From Akkermansiaceae bacterium (GTDB lineage: Bacteria; Verrucomicrobiota; Verrucomicrobiia; Verrucomicrobiales; Akkermansiaceae), in the NCBI GenBank assembly GCA_011524615.1, contig WTJZ01000288.1, positions 1 through 5,909 on the forward strand: a stretch of 5,909 nucleotides of DNA, written 5' to 3'. Under the pieces are notes generated by a model. The model did no database searches. It was not told the DNA's origin and saw nothing but the letters and a program-made list of their open reading frames with translations. A program made the translations under genes and the position numbers. Below are positions 1-5,909 of the stretch, piece after piece (within the stretch, counting starts at the first letter, position 1; each line of letters starts with the position of its first letter).

Positions 1-1963
1 CTGTAGGACGCTGGAAACCTTCAGCTACGATCTTTACAACTACATCAGAGTGAGTGGTTCCGGTGGCGTTTTCCACGGCGTAGATCACATGAGTACCGGT
101 GTCAGGTTCTGGGGTATCATCGAGATCCTTAAATGGAGGTGCAAATGAAGTGACTAATAAACGCTCGTCTGGTAAGAACGCAAGCCCTCCTACTTGAGGT
201 TGAAAGAGCTCAGTTGTGCCCTCCACTACAATGTCTTCAGTTTCTGGGTATCCCTCATCAGGATAGGGGATCTCATAGTCTCCAGAGAAGGTGAACACGT
301 CATAGCCAGCATGCACCCAATTACGGTTGAGGATCTCTTCTCCAGAGAAATAGACATACTTATCGCCATAAGCAATCACACGAGTCACATCTTCATTCAG
401 AGTGCCATTTTGAGCTGTAGCGCTGTCATATGCAGGGACAAGTTCCCACGCGGTTTCCCCAGGCTCCTTCCACTCTAGCTTTAATTCCGGACTACCTGTT
501 CCAGTCCAGTGCTGGACAATGAAAGGGTAGATGCCTGTTGTCAGTGAAATAATGGAGGAGTCCATACTTACTGCTGCGTCACGCGCTACTCCTGTATTGG
601 AGAGTATTTCGTTTCCGTCTAGAGAGAGTACCGCACCATCATCGGCTGTGAGCCTGAATTGGAAATCGCCAGGGTTATCAACTTTTAGATAGCCATACGT
701 TTCCGTGTAAAGGTCATCTAAGTCATCAATGGAAGCGTTATATTCTGCGATGTCGCCAAATCCACCATCTGAACCAGTATCTGCAATACCATCCTTATCT
801 ATATCCGAATAGTTAATAGAGGGACGCAATTCATTGATATTAGGACTTTGATCTGCTCTCAGAATTGGCATTTCGCTCAATTCTCGGTTCGCTTGGTACA
901 CCGTAAATGTCACCCCACCAGTCAAACTTAGGTCGAGAAAATTGATGCTCACATCGATTGTTCTGACCTCAGGCCCCTGGTCTGTTTCGACCGTCACGAA
1001 TAGCGTCGCCTCCTGCTTACCTGAACCTGAGGGAGTCGCGGATAAAGTAATATCCGCTGAAGACTCAGGGGCTATTGTCGTCGGGTATGAATTCAGAACG
1101 AATCCATCAGAATTCTCAGGGTCTAAGGCAACTTCTGTAATAGTAAGAGAGTCTGTTGCCCCGATATTTTGTAGAGAAAGCGTGCGCTGTACTGTGCCAT
1201 CGCTCAATAGGCTGCTTACAAGCTCCGTGTTAGGGTCTACATAGAGTAAGGCATCCAGTGAGAGGGTAACATTATTCGTGATATGAGTAATCTCGTCCGA
1301 GTCTAGAGCTCGTCCCCATATCGCTATCTCATCAATAGACCCGTTCCAATTCCTTAAGGGAACATCTGGATTGTTACCGATCCATAAGGCGTTGTTGGAG
1401 TCTAGCGGCGCAGGCACTACCTCACTAGTATTCACTAATAAGCCGTCGACCCAGAGTTCTGTCCCGATACCAGGTCTTATCACTCCTACGATATGATGCC
1501 AGTCTTCATCGTTGAGATTCCCTCCATTGAGGTCTACTAAGTTTCCGCCATTAAATGCAATCTCGTCCGTATTACGATAGCGGTGGAAGCGGTAATTAGC
1601 CTTCTCACCCTTTGATAATAATGCCTGCCATCCAATGTATAGATCTGTATCCTTACACCATAGAGAAATAGTGAAGCCTTCATCATGATTATCTAGGTCT
1701 ACGCTATCTGCGACAGTTACATACCGTGAACCATAGAGTGACAAACAGCTTCCCAACACTCCTTCCCCGTAGCTGGGTATACCTACCCATTCGCCATTAT
1801 CTTTTACTGTGCTAGAGGTGCCCATGAATCCCGCCTTGTCGGACAGATCTTCATCAAAAGACCAGTAGCTAAGAAGCTGAGAAGATAAATCAGCACTTAA
1901 ATTGAGAGATAGTAGTAAGAAAGTAGTTAAATAAAATATTTGTTTGTGTTTTTTTATATCCAT
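1..1963 (-). CDS. Secreted LamG / PA14 / sugar-dehydrogenase-like propeller protein (C-terminus cut by window edge)
   Basis: I translated this reading frame by hand; it stays open from the ATG at 1963 to the window edge, giving 654 codons with no stop and no frameshift. Residues 1-24 look like a signal peptide: basic start, hydrophobic LTTFLLLSLNL, then LSA before D25. Residues about 30-226 form a LamG (concanavalin-like) domain, with SYWSFD near the start and GSIDEIAIWGRAL at 208-220. Residues about 232-344 look like an Ig-like/ASH beta-sandwich (SLQNIGATDSLTI, then the series ending in VSINFLD). Residues about 346-512 form a PA14 domain (GYLKVDNPGDFQFRLTADDG near 423) carrying an aspartate-rich calcium-type loop at 387-395. 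From about 513 on, and clearly at 587-606 (QPQVGGLAFLPDERLLV) and in KIVAEGFQRP at the edge, it resembles the beta-propeller of PVC-type PQQ/glucose-sorbosone dehydrogenase-like proteins. A role in glycan binding plus sugar oxidation is inference. The start is supported by the signal peptide; no Shine-Dalgarno is visible. Confidence 0.85.
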   Translation of the reverse strand, partial: MDIKKHKQIFYLTTFLLLSLNLSADLSSQLLSYWSFDEDLSDKAGFMGTSSTVKDNGEWVGIPSYGEGVLGSCLSLYGSRYVTVADSVDLDNHDEGFTISLWCKDTDLYIGWQALLSKGEKANYRFHRYRNTDEIAFNGGNLVDLNGGNLNDEDWHHIVGVIRPGIGTELWVDGLLVNTSEVVPAPLDSNNALWIGNNPDVPLRNWNGSIDEIAIWGRALDSDEITHITNNVTLSLDALLYVDPNTELVSSLLSDGTVQRTLSLQNIGATDSLTITEVALDPENSDGFVLNSYPTTIAPESSADITLSATPSGSGKQEATLFVTVETDQGPEVRTIDVSINFLDLSLTGGVTFTVYQANRELSEMPILRADQSPNINELRPSINYSDIDKDGIADTGSDGGFGDIAEYNASIDDLDDLYTETYGYLKVDNPGDFQFRLTADDGAVLSLDGNEILSNTGVARDAAVSMDSSIISLTTGIYPFIVQHWTGTGSPELKLEWKEPGETAWELVPAYDSATAQNGTLNEDVTRVIAYGDKYVYFSGEEILNRNWVHAGYDVFTFSGDYEIPYPDEGYPETEDIVVEGTTELFQPQVGGLAFLPDERLLVTSFAPPFKDLDDTPEPDTGTHVIYAVENATGTTHSDVVVKIVAEGFQRPT

Positions 1964-2045
1964 TTTTAATGGGTGTAGGTATTTTATAAGTAGGGGGATA
2001 AGGATTTATTTTAAATTTAAGTTGGATATGAGTTTTTGTGAGCGT
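1964..2045 (-). promoter_or_regulatory. AT-rich intergenic gap before the LamG/PA14 gene; weak promoter candidate
   Basis: These 82 bases separate the stop of the second sulfatase from the start of the LamG/PA14 gene. They are clearly AT-rich and contain the perfect 10-base palindrome TTAAATTTAA at 2011-2020. Read on the minus strand, TATAAA at 1988-1983 could serve as a -10 element about 20 bases before the ATG, but no TTGACA-like -35 sits at the right distance (AAATAA occurs there). No GC-rich hairpin with a T-run is present, so no intrinsic terminator separates the two genes. Read-through from the sulfatases is therefore possible, with or without a local promoter. The promoter reading is weak. 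Confidence 0.2.
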
Positions 2046-3644
2046 TCAGTTTTGAGGTTTAGACTTGAACTTATTGTGTAGGTCTTCTGTTCTTCTTCTG
2101 AGTGATATTAGTGTTTTAATATGTGTATTTGAGTTCGCTAAGTTTCTTTTTTCTCCGGGGTCGGAGATGATGTCATAGAGTTCTTCAATGACAGGGTTTT
2201 GCTCATAGTAGATGAAGTACTTGTATTGCTTCGTGCGTATGCCCCTCGCTCGATAGGAACGGTTGTTTGCTACTAGATCATTATTAATTGCGACGACGTC
2301 CTCTCCCTTAATCTTTGCCATGAAGGTCTCGTTACTGAAGAGAGATTCCATAAAGACAGCATCTCTCCATCCCGAGGTATCTGCACCTTCGACGAGTAGA
2401 GGGGTGAGGTTTCGCCCTTGCATAGTATCGGGGATCTTGAGACCAGCTAACGAGAGCATCGTAGGAGCAAAGTCCGCAGTGGAGACAAGCTCGTTGTTAC
2501 GGAAGCCAGGAGTGTTGCCAACATTGCGCCCATCCCAGATAATTAATGGAGCACGAGTAACATCCTCGTAGAGAATAGACTTACCAAATAAGCCATGTGA
2601 TCCATGAAATCGGCCATTATCACTTGTATAAATAATAATGGTATTATTGAGCCTACCGATTTCCTTTAATTTGTTTAATAGTCTTTTGACTTGCTGGTCG
2701 ACGGAATACCCCTGAGTAGCAAACCTACGAGCAAGAGCTTGATAGCGAGAAGGAGTGGATGATTTATGAGGGTGCAACATTGCCCCGCGCCAATAATCTT
2801 GTATCATGTGGGGGAGTAGAGGGTTTCGACCTTGCACCCAGTTTGAGGGGACAGACATTTGTTGTTCAGAGAATAGCTCTACATGAGGAGCAAACATATC
2901 TTCATCCTTATCATTTTTAACAGCATCAAAGCTCACGGAGAGGATAAATGGTTGCTCCTTTGGTTGAGTATCTAAGAAGTGCATCATGACATCGCCTTTT
3001 AGGAGAGTACGCTCTCTTGGGTCGCGATCAGCTCTGTAGATGGCCTCTAGGACTGGGTCATATTGAGGTTTCTCATACTTATCGCGCAGGGCAAAGAAAT
3101 CAAACGGAGTTCGCCCGCCTCCGTGTACACGGATGTCATACTTTCCAATAAACCCGCTGCGGTAGCCAGCAGCTTTAAAGACCGCGTGGTAGCTATTTTT
3201 GTTATACGTTTCAGCAGAGATACTGACATTAAATGGATACGAGAAACCTGAACGGTGCTGGGCAAAGTATTGCCCAGTCATAATGGTCGTTCGACTGGGT
3301 GTACAGATTGCAACAGTATGGTGAGCATTATCAAAGGTCACCCCCTCGGATGAAAGTTGGTCTATAGTTGGGGTCAAAAAGTCAGGCCGACCATAACAAC
3401 CTAAGGTATCCCAGCGTTGATCATCGGTCATCAAAAAGACTATATTGGGGCGAGAGTCAATTCGCTCGCGAGAGAGCGTTTGGCTAACGGTTGGGTCATC
3501 AGCTGCTGGTAATGAGCGTTCTGGTACCGTCGTGTCATCCAGTTCGATGGTCTGCTGATGAGAGACCGAGCGCGTTGGCTCGCTAGCCATTACTACACTT
3601 GTTATAGAGACAATGAGTAACGTGATTCTATTTATACTGAACAT
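2046..3644 (-). CDS. Secreted formylglycine-dependent sulfatase (type I), with atypical substrate-pocket residues
   Basis: A 532-residue alkaline-phosphatase-fold sulfatase, expected to hydrolyse sulfate esters on a glycan outside the cytoplasm. Residues 1-20 form a signal peptide ending VVMA; no lipobox cysteine is present. Residues 21-65 are a polar linker. The catalytic domain begins at RPNIVFLMTDDQ (65-76), where D74 and D75 are metal ligands. C115-T-P-S-R119 is the sulfatase signature whose cysteine becomes formylglycine. K168 lies in GFIGKYD, D342 and N343 in TSDNG complete the metal site, and K355 follows in GLFGKS. The C-terminal subdomain ends with EELYDIISDPGEKRNL (487-502), typical of the family. 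Two usual pocket histidines are absent: GKWHLG is GKYDIR here, and the SFxAPH position is SFDAVK. Length is normal. It starts 10 nt after the stop of the upstream sulfatase, so translational coupling is likely. Substrate is unknown. Confidence 0.93.
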   Translation of the reverse strand: MFSINRITLLIVSITSVVMASEPTRSVSHQQTIELDDTTVPERSLPAADDPTVSQTLSRERIDSRPNIVFLMTDDQRWDTLGCYGRPDFLTPTIDQLSSEGVTFDNAHHTVAICTPSRTTIMTGQYFAQHRSGFSYPFNVSISAETYNKNSYHAVFKAAGYRSGFIGKYDIRVHGGGRTPFDFFALRDKYEKPQYDPVLEAIYRADRDPRERTLLKGDVMMHFLDTQPKEQPFILSVSFDAVKNDKDEDMFAPHVELFSEQQMSVPSNWVQGRNPLLPHMIQDYWRGAMLHPHKSSTPSRYQALARRFATQGYSVDQQVKRLLNKLKEIGRLNNTIIIYTSDNGRFHGSHGLFGKSILYEDVTRAPLIIWDGRNVGNTPGFRNNELVSTADFAPTMLSLAGLKIPDTMQGRNLTPLLVEGADTSGWRDAVFMESLFSNETFMAKIKGEDVVAINNDLVANNRSYRARGIRTKQYKYFIYYEQNPVIEELYDIISDPGEKRNLANSNTHIKTLISLRRRTEDLHNKFKSKPQN

Positions 3645-3654
3645 GATCTTAGAG

Positions 3655-5169
3655 TTACTGAGCGAGAGTGGAGACTGAGAATTTACATTGAGTCCTATAC
3701 TGATCGAGGATGTGAGAGTAGGAGGGGTTCTCTGCTAGATTTATGTGTTCTCCTGGGTCTTTAGTGAGATTATATAATTCCTCGTGAATAGGTTGTTCGT
3801 TCGTCATGACTGACTGCCTAGGTAGATAGAGGTCACGATCATGTTTCTTAGAGAAGTACCGTATATACTTCCATTCTTGTGTCCTGATCGCTTCCATGCG
3901 TGGATAGCCTTGCTTGGTGAATAAATTCTCTAGAAAGACCTCATCACGCCACTGTGGTTGGGTATTATGAATGATAGGCATCAGACTACGCCCCTGATAT
4001 GATATGGGCACAGTATGACCACATAGTTCCAAGATCGTTGCGGGGATATCCTGACCAACAACTAAGTGTTGATGACGTTTTCCTCTATGTATATCGTCGA
4101 GGTGTGGGATGTAGATAATGAGAGGGATACGAATAGATTCCTCATAGAGAAACGTTTTGCCTCCCAGCCCCTTTTCCCCCAACAGGAGTCCATGGTCCGA
4201 AGCGAAGATGATGATTGTGCGATCAGCAATACCTGTTCGTTTGAGATGGTCGCGTAATGTACCTACAAAGTGGTCAATAGCGGTGTTAGCGCGTGCCATT
4301 TTGACTTTTGTGTCGAGTAAATCTTCCTTAGTTTCATACTGATAATAGGACATTAATTCTGCTCTCTGGAAGACGTCCTTAGGGAGTGGTTCTGGTAAAT
4401 TAGGGAATCCGTTCGGAATAGAAAATCGGTCAAGTTGATCATCATAGAGTGTTTTGTAGAGTGTTGCATCTGATTTTCTTTTTCCCATCCCGCTGATACT
4501 GGCTGCATGGGGAAGGTTAAAGTTGATCGAGAGAGCGAAGGGTTTCTCTGGATCTCGTTGCTTCAGGAAATCTTGGATCGACTCGTCAGCGTTGGCGTAA
4601 AAGTATTCATGTTGCGAGGGATCAAGAAATGCCTCCGTAGCCTCTAATAACCCTTCTACTTGGGTTTGTTGTTTAAGGTTATTAAATTGCTTATATCGTG
4701 AGAGGTAAAAGCCGATATGGCCTTTCTTAATATAGGCAAAATCAAGGTTGTTGCTAAGATAGTTTTTGTTAGAACCAGTTCCTATATTGACATGGTTTTT
4801 ACCGATATAGCCTGTTGTATACCCATGATTTCTTAGGAGCATGAGCCATGATTGGTCAAATGCCTGAGCCTTCATGTCGTTGCCTAGAAAGCGACTGAAT
4901 CCGATTTGGTTTTTGCGCTCCCATTGACCCGTAAACGTGTTTGCTCGACTCGGTCCACAGATAGGGCTGGTAATGACGGCTTGGTCGAAGAAGGCACCTT
5001 CTTTTGCTAATTGATCTAAGTGTGGCGTTTTTGTGACAGGATGCCCTGTCATGCTGAGTGAGTCGTAACGCTGGTCATCAGTTTTGATGAAAATGATATT
5101 GGGTCTGTTCGCAGAGGAGAGTGCTAGAGAGACGTACAAGAAGGAGGTGATCAGGGGGAATATTTTCAT
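3655..5169 (-). CDS. Secreted formylglycine-dependent sulfatase (type I)
   Basis: A complete 504-residue sulfatase. Residues 1-20 form a signal peptide with the likely cut after LSSA, just before RPNIIFIKTDDQ, so almost no linker precedes the catalytic core. The expected catalytic set is all visible: D31 and D32 for metal, C71-G-P-S-R75 with the cysteine converted to formylglycine, K124 and H126 in GYIGKNH, H221 in NFNLPHA, D325 and H326 in ASDHG, and K338 in GLGGKTF. The C-terminal subdomain carries WKYIRYF (433-439) and EELYNLTKDPGEHINL (463-478). It should be an active sulfate-ester hydrolase in the periplasm or outside the cell, and would need a formylglycine-generating maturase encoded elsewhere. 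The next sulfatase starts 10 nt downstream. The two share fold and several blocks but are clearly diverged paralogs, which suggests different sulfate positions or sugars. The start is set by the signal peptide; no Shine-Dalgarno is visible. Confidence 0.95.
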   Translation of the reverse strand: MKIFPLITSFLYVSLALSSANRPNIIFIKTDDQRYDSLSMTGHPVTKTPHLDQLAKEGAFFDQAVITSPICGPSRANTFTGQWERKNQIGFSRFLGNDMKAQAFDQSWLMLLRNHGYTTGYIGKNHVNIGTGSNKNYLSNNLDFAYIKKGHIGFYLSRYKQFNNLKQQTQVEGLLEATEAFLDPSQHEYFYANADESIQDFLKQRDPEKPFALSINFNLPHAASISGMGKRKSDATLYKTLYDDQLDRFSIPNGFPNLPEPLPKDVFQRAELMSYYQYETKEDLLDTKVKMARANTAIDHFVGTLRDHLKRTGIADRTIIIFASDHGLLLGEKGLGGKTFLYEESIRIPLIIYIPHLDDIHRGKRHQHLVVGQDIPATILELCGHTVPISYQGRSLMPIIHNTQPQWRDEVFLENLFTKQGYPRMEAIRTQEWKYIRYFSKKHDRDLYLPRQSVMTNEQPIHEELYNLTKDPGEHINLAENPSYSHILDQYRTQCKFSVSTLAQ

Positions 5170-5262
5170 GAGCTAGAGGCGCAGTTGAAGAGTTGAGGGT
5201 AAGGAGTGCTCGCTCGGATGCCTATTGCTCCGAGTGGTTCTATCAGCAGTTACTAAGTACTC
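5170..5262 (-). other. 93-nt intergenic gap between the glycosidase and first sulfatase genes
   Basis: This gap holds no ORF worth calling, no Shine-Dalgarno just before the sulfatase ATG (the preceding bases on the minus strand are GCGCCTCTAGCTC), and no convincing -35/-10 pair. It contains two small inverted repeats, annotated separately. Neither is followed by a T-run on the minus strand, so I see no classical intrinsic terminator, and transcription from the glycosidase gene could continue into the sulfatases. Confidence 0.4.
5213..5234. repeat. Small inverted repeat in the intergenic gap
   Basis: CTCGGA at 5213-5218 is perfectly complementary to TCCGAG at 5229-5234, with a 10-base loop. 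In the minus-strand transcript this gives a GC-rich 6-bp stem. One further C-G pair (5236 with 5211) is possible outside an A-C mismatch. The bases that follow in transcription order are not T-rich, so it does not qualify as an intrinsic terminator. It could be an mRNA stability or processing hairpin, or chance. Confidence 0.35.
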
Positions 5263-5277
5263 TTAATTTGAGTGCTT
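5255..5277. repeat. Inverted repeat enclosing the glycosidase stop codon
   Basis: Bases 5255-5262 pair with 5270-5277. In the minus-strand RNA this gives AAGCACTC, loop AAATTAA, GAGTACTT: an 8-bp stem with one C-A mismatch and a 7-base loop. The loop contains the TAA stop codon of the GH95-like gene. No U-tract follows. It may cap the message end or be chance. Confidence 0.3.
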
Positions 5278-5909
5278 CTTGAGGCCGAAGTGGTTATGGA
5301 AGTTCGGGTCGGATGTAACTGGGCTAAGGTCGGTAGATGTGATGCCGTGAGCGTAGAAGGTAGCGGTTTGACCTGTGGTGAGATTCAGCTGTAGGGTGCC
5401 GTCAGGGAGACGTGTGATGTCCTTCTGGTTGATACCTGCGACACGGTGGTAGGAGAAGTCGAGCATGAGTCGGCACGGCTCGCCGGCATGGCTGGTGATG
5501 GTGACGAATTGGGTCTCACCCTGACGCTTGGAGGCACTGAGTTCGAATCCTCCTTTGGCCAGGAGTCCGTCGAAGGTGAGGTTCTGCCACGATTGAGGAA
5601 CAGCAGGGAAGACCCGAATCGTATCGCCCCAGCTCTGGAGGAGCATGAGTTGCATGGAGTCACAGAGGGAGAAGGGAGTCTCGGTGACAGGTTGAACGTA
5701 GCCAGTTTCGGTATACATGGTCGTGCTGTGGATCGCAGCAGGGTTCTTAGGGAAGAGCTCCTGCATGTTCATGAAGATATTGAGGTATTCGGCTGACTTC
5801 TCTCCGTTGGCCATGAGGGCGTACATGGCAGCTGCTCCACTCCACGAATATCCGGCATTACCATTACCGGGGTAGTTGATCCAGTGTGAGACAGAACGCT
5901 CGATGAGGT
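5263..5909 (-). CDS. GH95-like glycosidase, C-terminal part (N-terminus beyond window edge)
   Basis: The frame is open from the window edge to the TAA at 5265-5263, so this is the C-terminal ~215 residues of a larger protein. The methionine at 5826 is internal: upstream codons continue in frame as SHWINYPGNGNAGYSWSGAA, and the block fits the end of an (alpha/alpha)6 barrel. Next come MYTETGYVQPVTETPFS and MLLQSWGDTIRVFPAVPQSW (5646-5587), then a beta-sandwich with GGFELSASKRQGETQFVTI and HAGEPCRL. MLLQS followed by IRVFPAVP, then a sandwich with GEPCR, is characteristic of GH95-type proteins, which hydrolyse alpha-L-fucosides or alpha-L-galactosides by inversion. The usual IDGNFG segment before MLLQS is replaced here by VTETPFS, so this is a divergent branch. 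Family assignment is from memory of motifs; another six-hairpin glycosidase family is possible. GC content is clearly higher than in the downstream genes. Substrate is inferred, not shown. Confidence 0.68.
   Translation of the reverse strand, partial: LIERSVSHWINYPGNGNAGYSWSGAAAMYALMANGEKSAEYLNIFMNMQELFPKNPAAIHSTTMYTETGYVQPVTETPFSLCDSMQLMLLQSWGDTIRVFPAVPQSWQNLTFDGLLAKGGFELSASKRQGETQFVTITSHAGEPCRLMLDFSYHRVAGINQKDITRLPDGTLQLNLTTGQTATFYAHGITSTDLSPVTSDPNFHNHFGLKKHSN

Noticed and set aside
194..478. Plus-strand ORF of 94 codons
   Set aside because: It lies antisense within the continuous LamG/PA14 coding frame, encodes no recognisable domain and has no supporting signal.
942..1244. Plus-strand ORF of 100 codons
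   Set aside because: It is antisense to the Ig-like region of the minus-strand protein, whose frame reads through with sensible beta-sandwich sequence.
1941..1960. T-rich stretch that could be the tail of a plus-strand terminator
   Set aside because: It is the coding strand complement of the Lys-rich start of the signal peptide (KKHK), and no GC-rich stem precedes it.
2263..2571. Plus-strand ORF of 102 codons
   Set aside because: It is antisense to the C-terminal half of the second sulfatase, which carries clear family motifs in its own frame.
5385..5663. Alternative minus-strand frame of 92 codons
   Set aside because: It is rich in Ser, Pro and Arg and overlaps the GH95-like frame, which holds the recognisable MLLQSW and IRVFPAVP motifs.
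5446..5796. Plus-strand ORF of 116 codons
   Set aside because: It is antisense to the GH95-like gene; long antisense frames are expected in this GC-richer segment, and the translation shows no domain.
5263..5826. A complete 187-codon gene starting at the methionine at 5826
   Set aside because: The same frame continues open upstream to the window edge with family-like sequence (NYPGNGNAGYSWSGAA), so that methionine is internal.
1..5909. CRISPR array, tRNA, rRNA, insertion sequence or phage genes
   Set aside because: I saw no regularly spaced repeats, cloverleaf-like sequences, transposase motifs or terminal inverted repeats; nearly all of the window is explained by four minus-strand genes.

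Overview
The window reads as part of a polysaccharide-degradation locus from a free-living, probably aquatic bacterium of the Planctomycetes-Verrucomicrobia-Lentisphaerae (PVC) type. This placement is inference. It rests on two secreted formylglycine-type sulfatases, a large secreted protein combining LamG, PA14 and a sugar-dehydrogenase-like propeller, a GH95-like glycosidase, and the absence of Shine-Dalgarno motifs before any visible start. No rRNA, tRNA or taxonomic marker is present to confirm it.

All four real genes lie on the minus strand, so transcription runs from high to low coordinates. In that order: (1) 5909-5263, the C-terminal part of a glycosidase resembling family GH95 (alpha-L-fucosidase/alpha-L-galactosidase-type), cut by the window edge; (2) 5169-3655, a complete secreted sulfatase with C-G-P-S-R at its active site; (3) 3644-2046, a second complete secreted sulfatase with C-T-P-S-R, starting 10 nt after the stop of the previous gene; (4) 1963-1, a large secreted multidomain protein whose C-terminus runs off the window. 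The gaps are 93, 10 and 82 nt. The two sulfatases are almost certainly co-transcribed, and all four may form one operon. The 93-nt gap holds two small inverted repeats, one enclosing the stop codon of the glycosidase.

Taken together, the sulfatases would remove sulfate esters from a sulfated glycan, the GH95-like enzyme would cleave exposed fucose- or galactose-like residues, and the LamG/PA14 protein could bind glycan or oxidise a released sugar. A fucan or other sulfated algal polysaccharide is a plausible substrate, but the sequence does not prove it. Points of note are altered active-site residues in the second sulfatase, a changed motif at the expected catalytic position of the glycosidase, and a clear GC step between the glycosidase gene (about 55%) and the rest (about 45%). 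I saw no defence system, CRISPR array, mobile element or RNA gene. There is no gene-free stretch over 100 bases.
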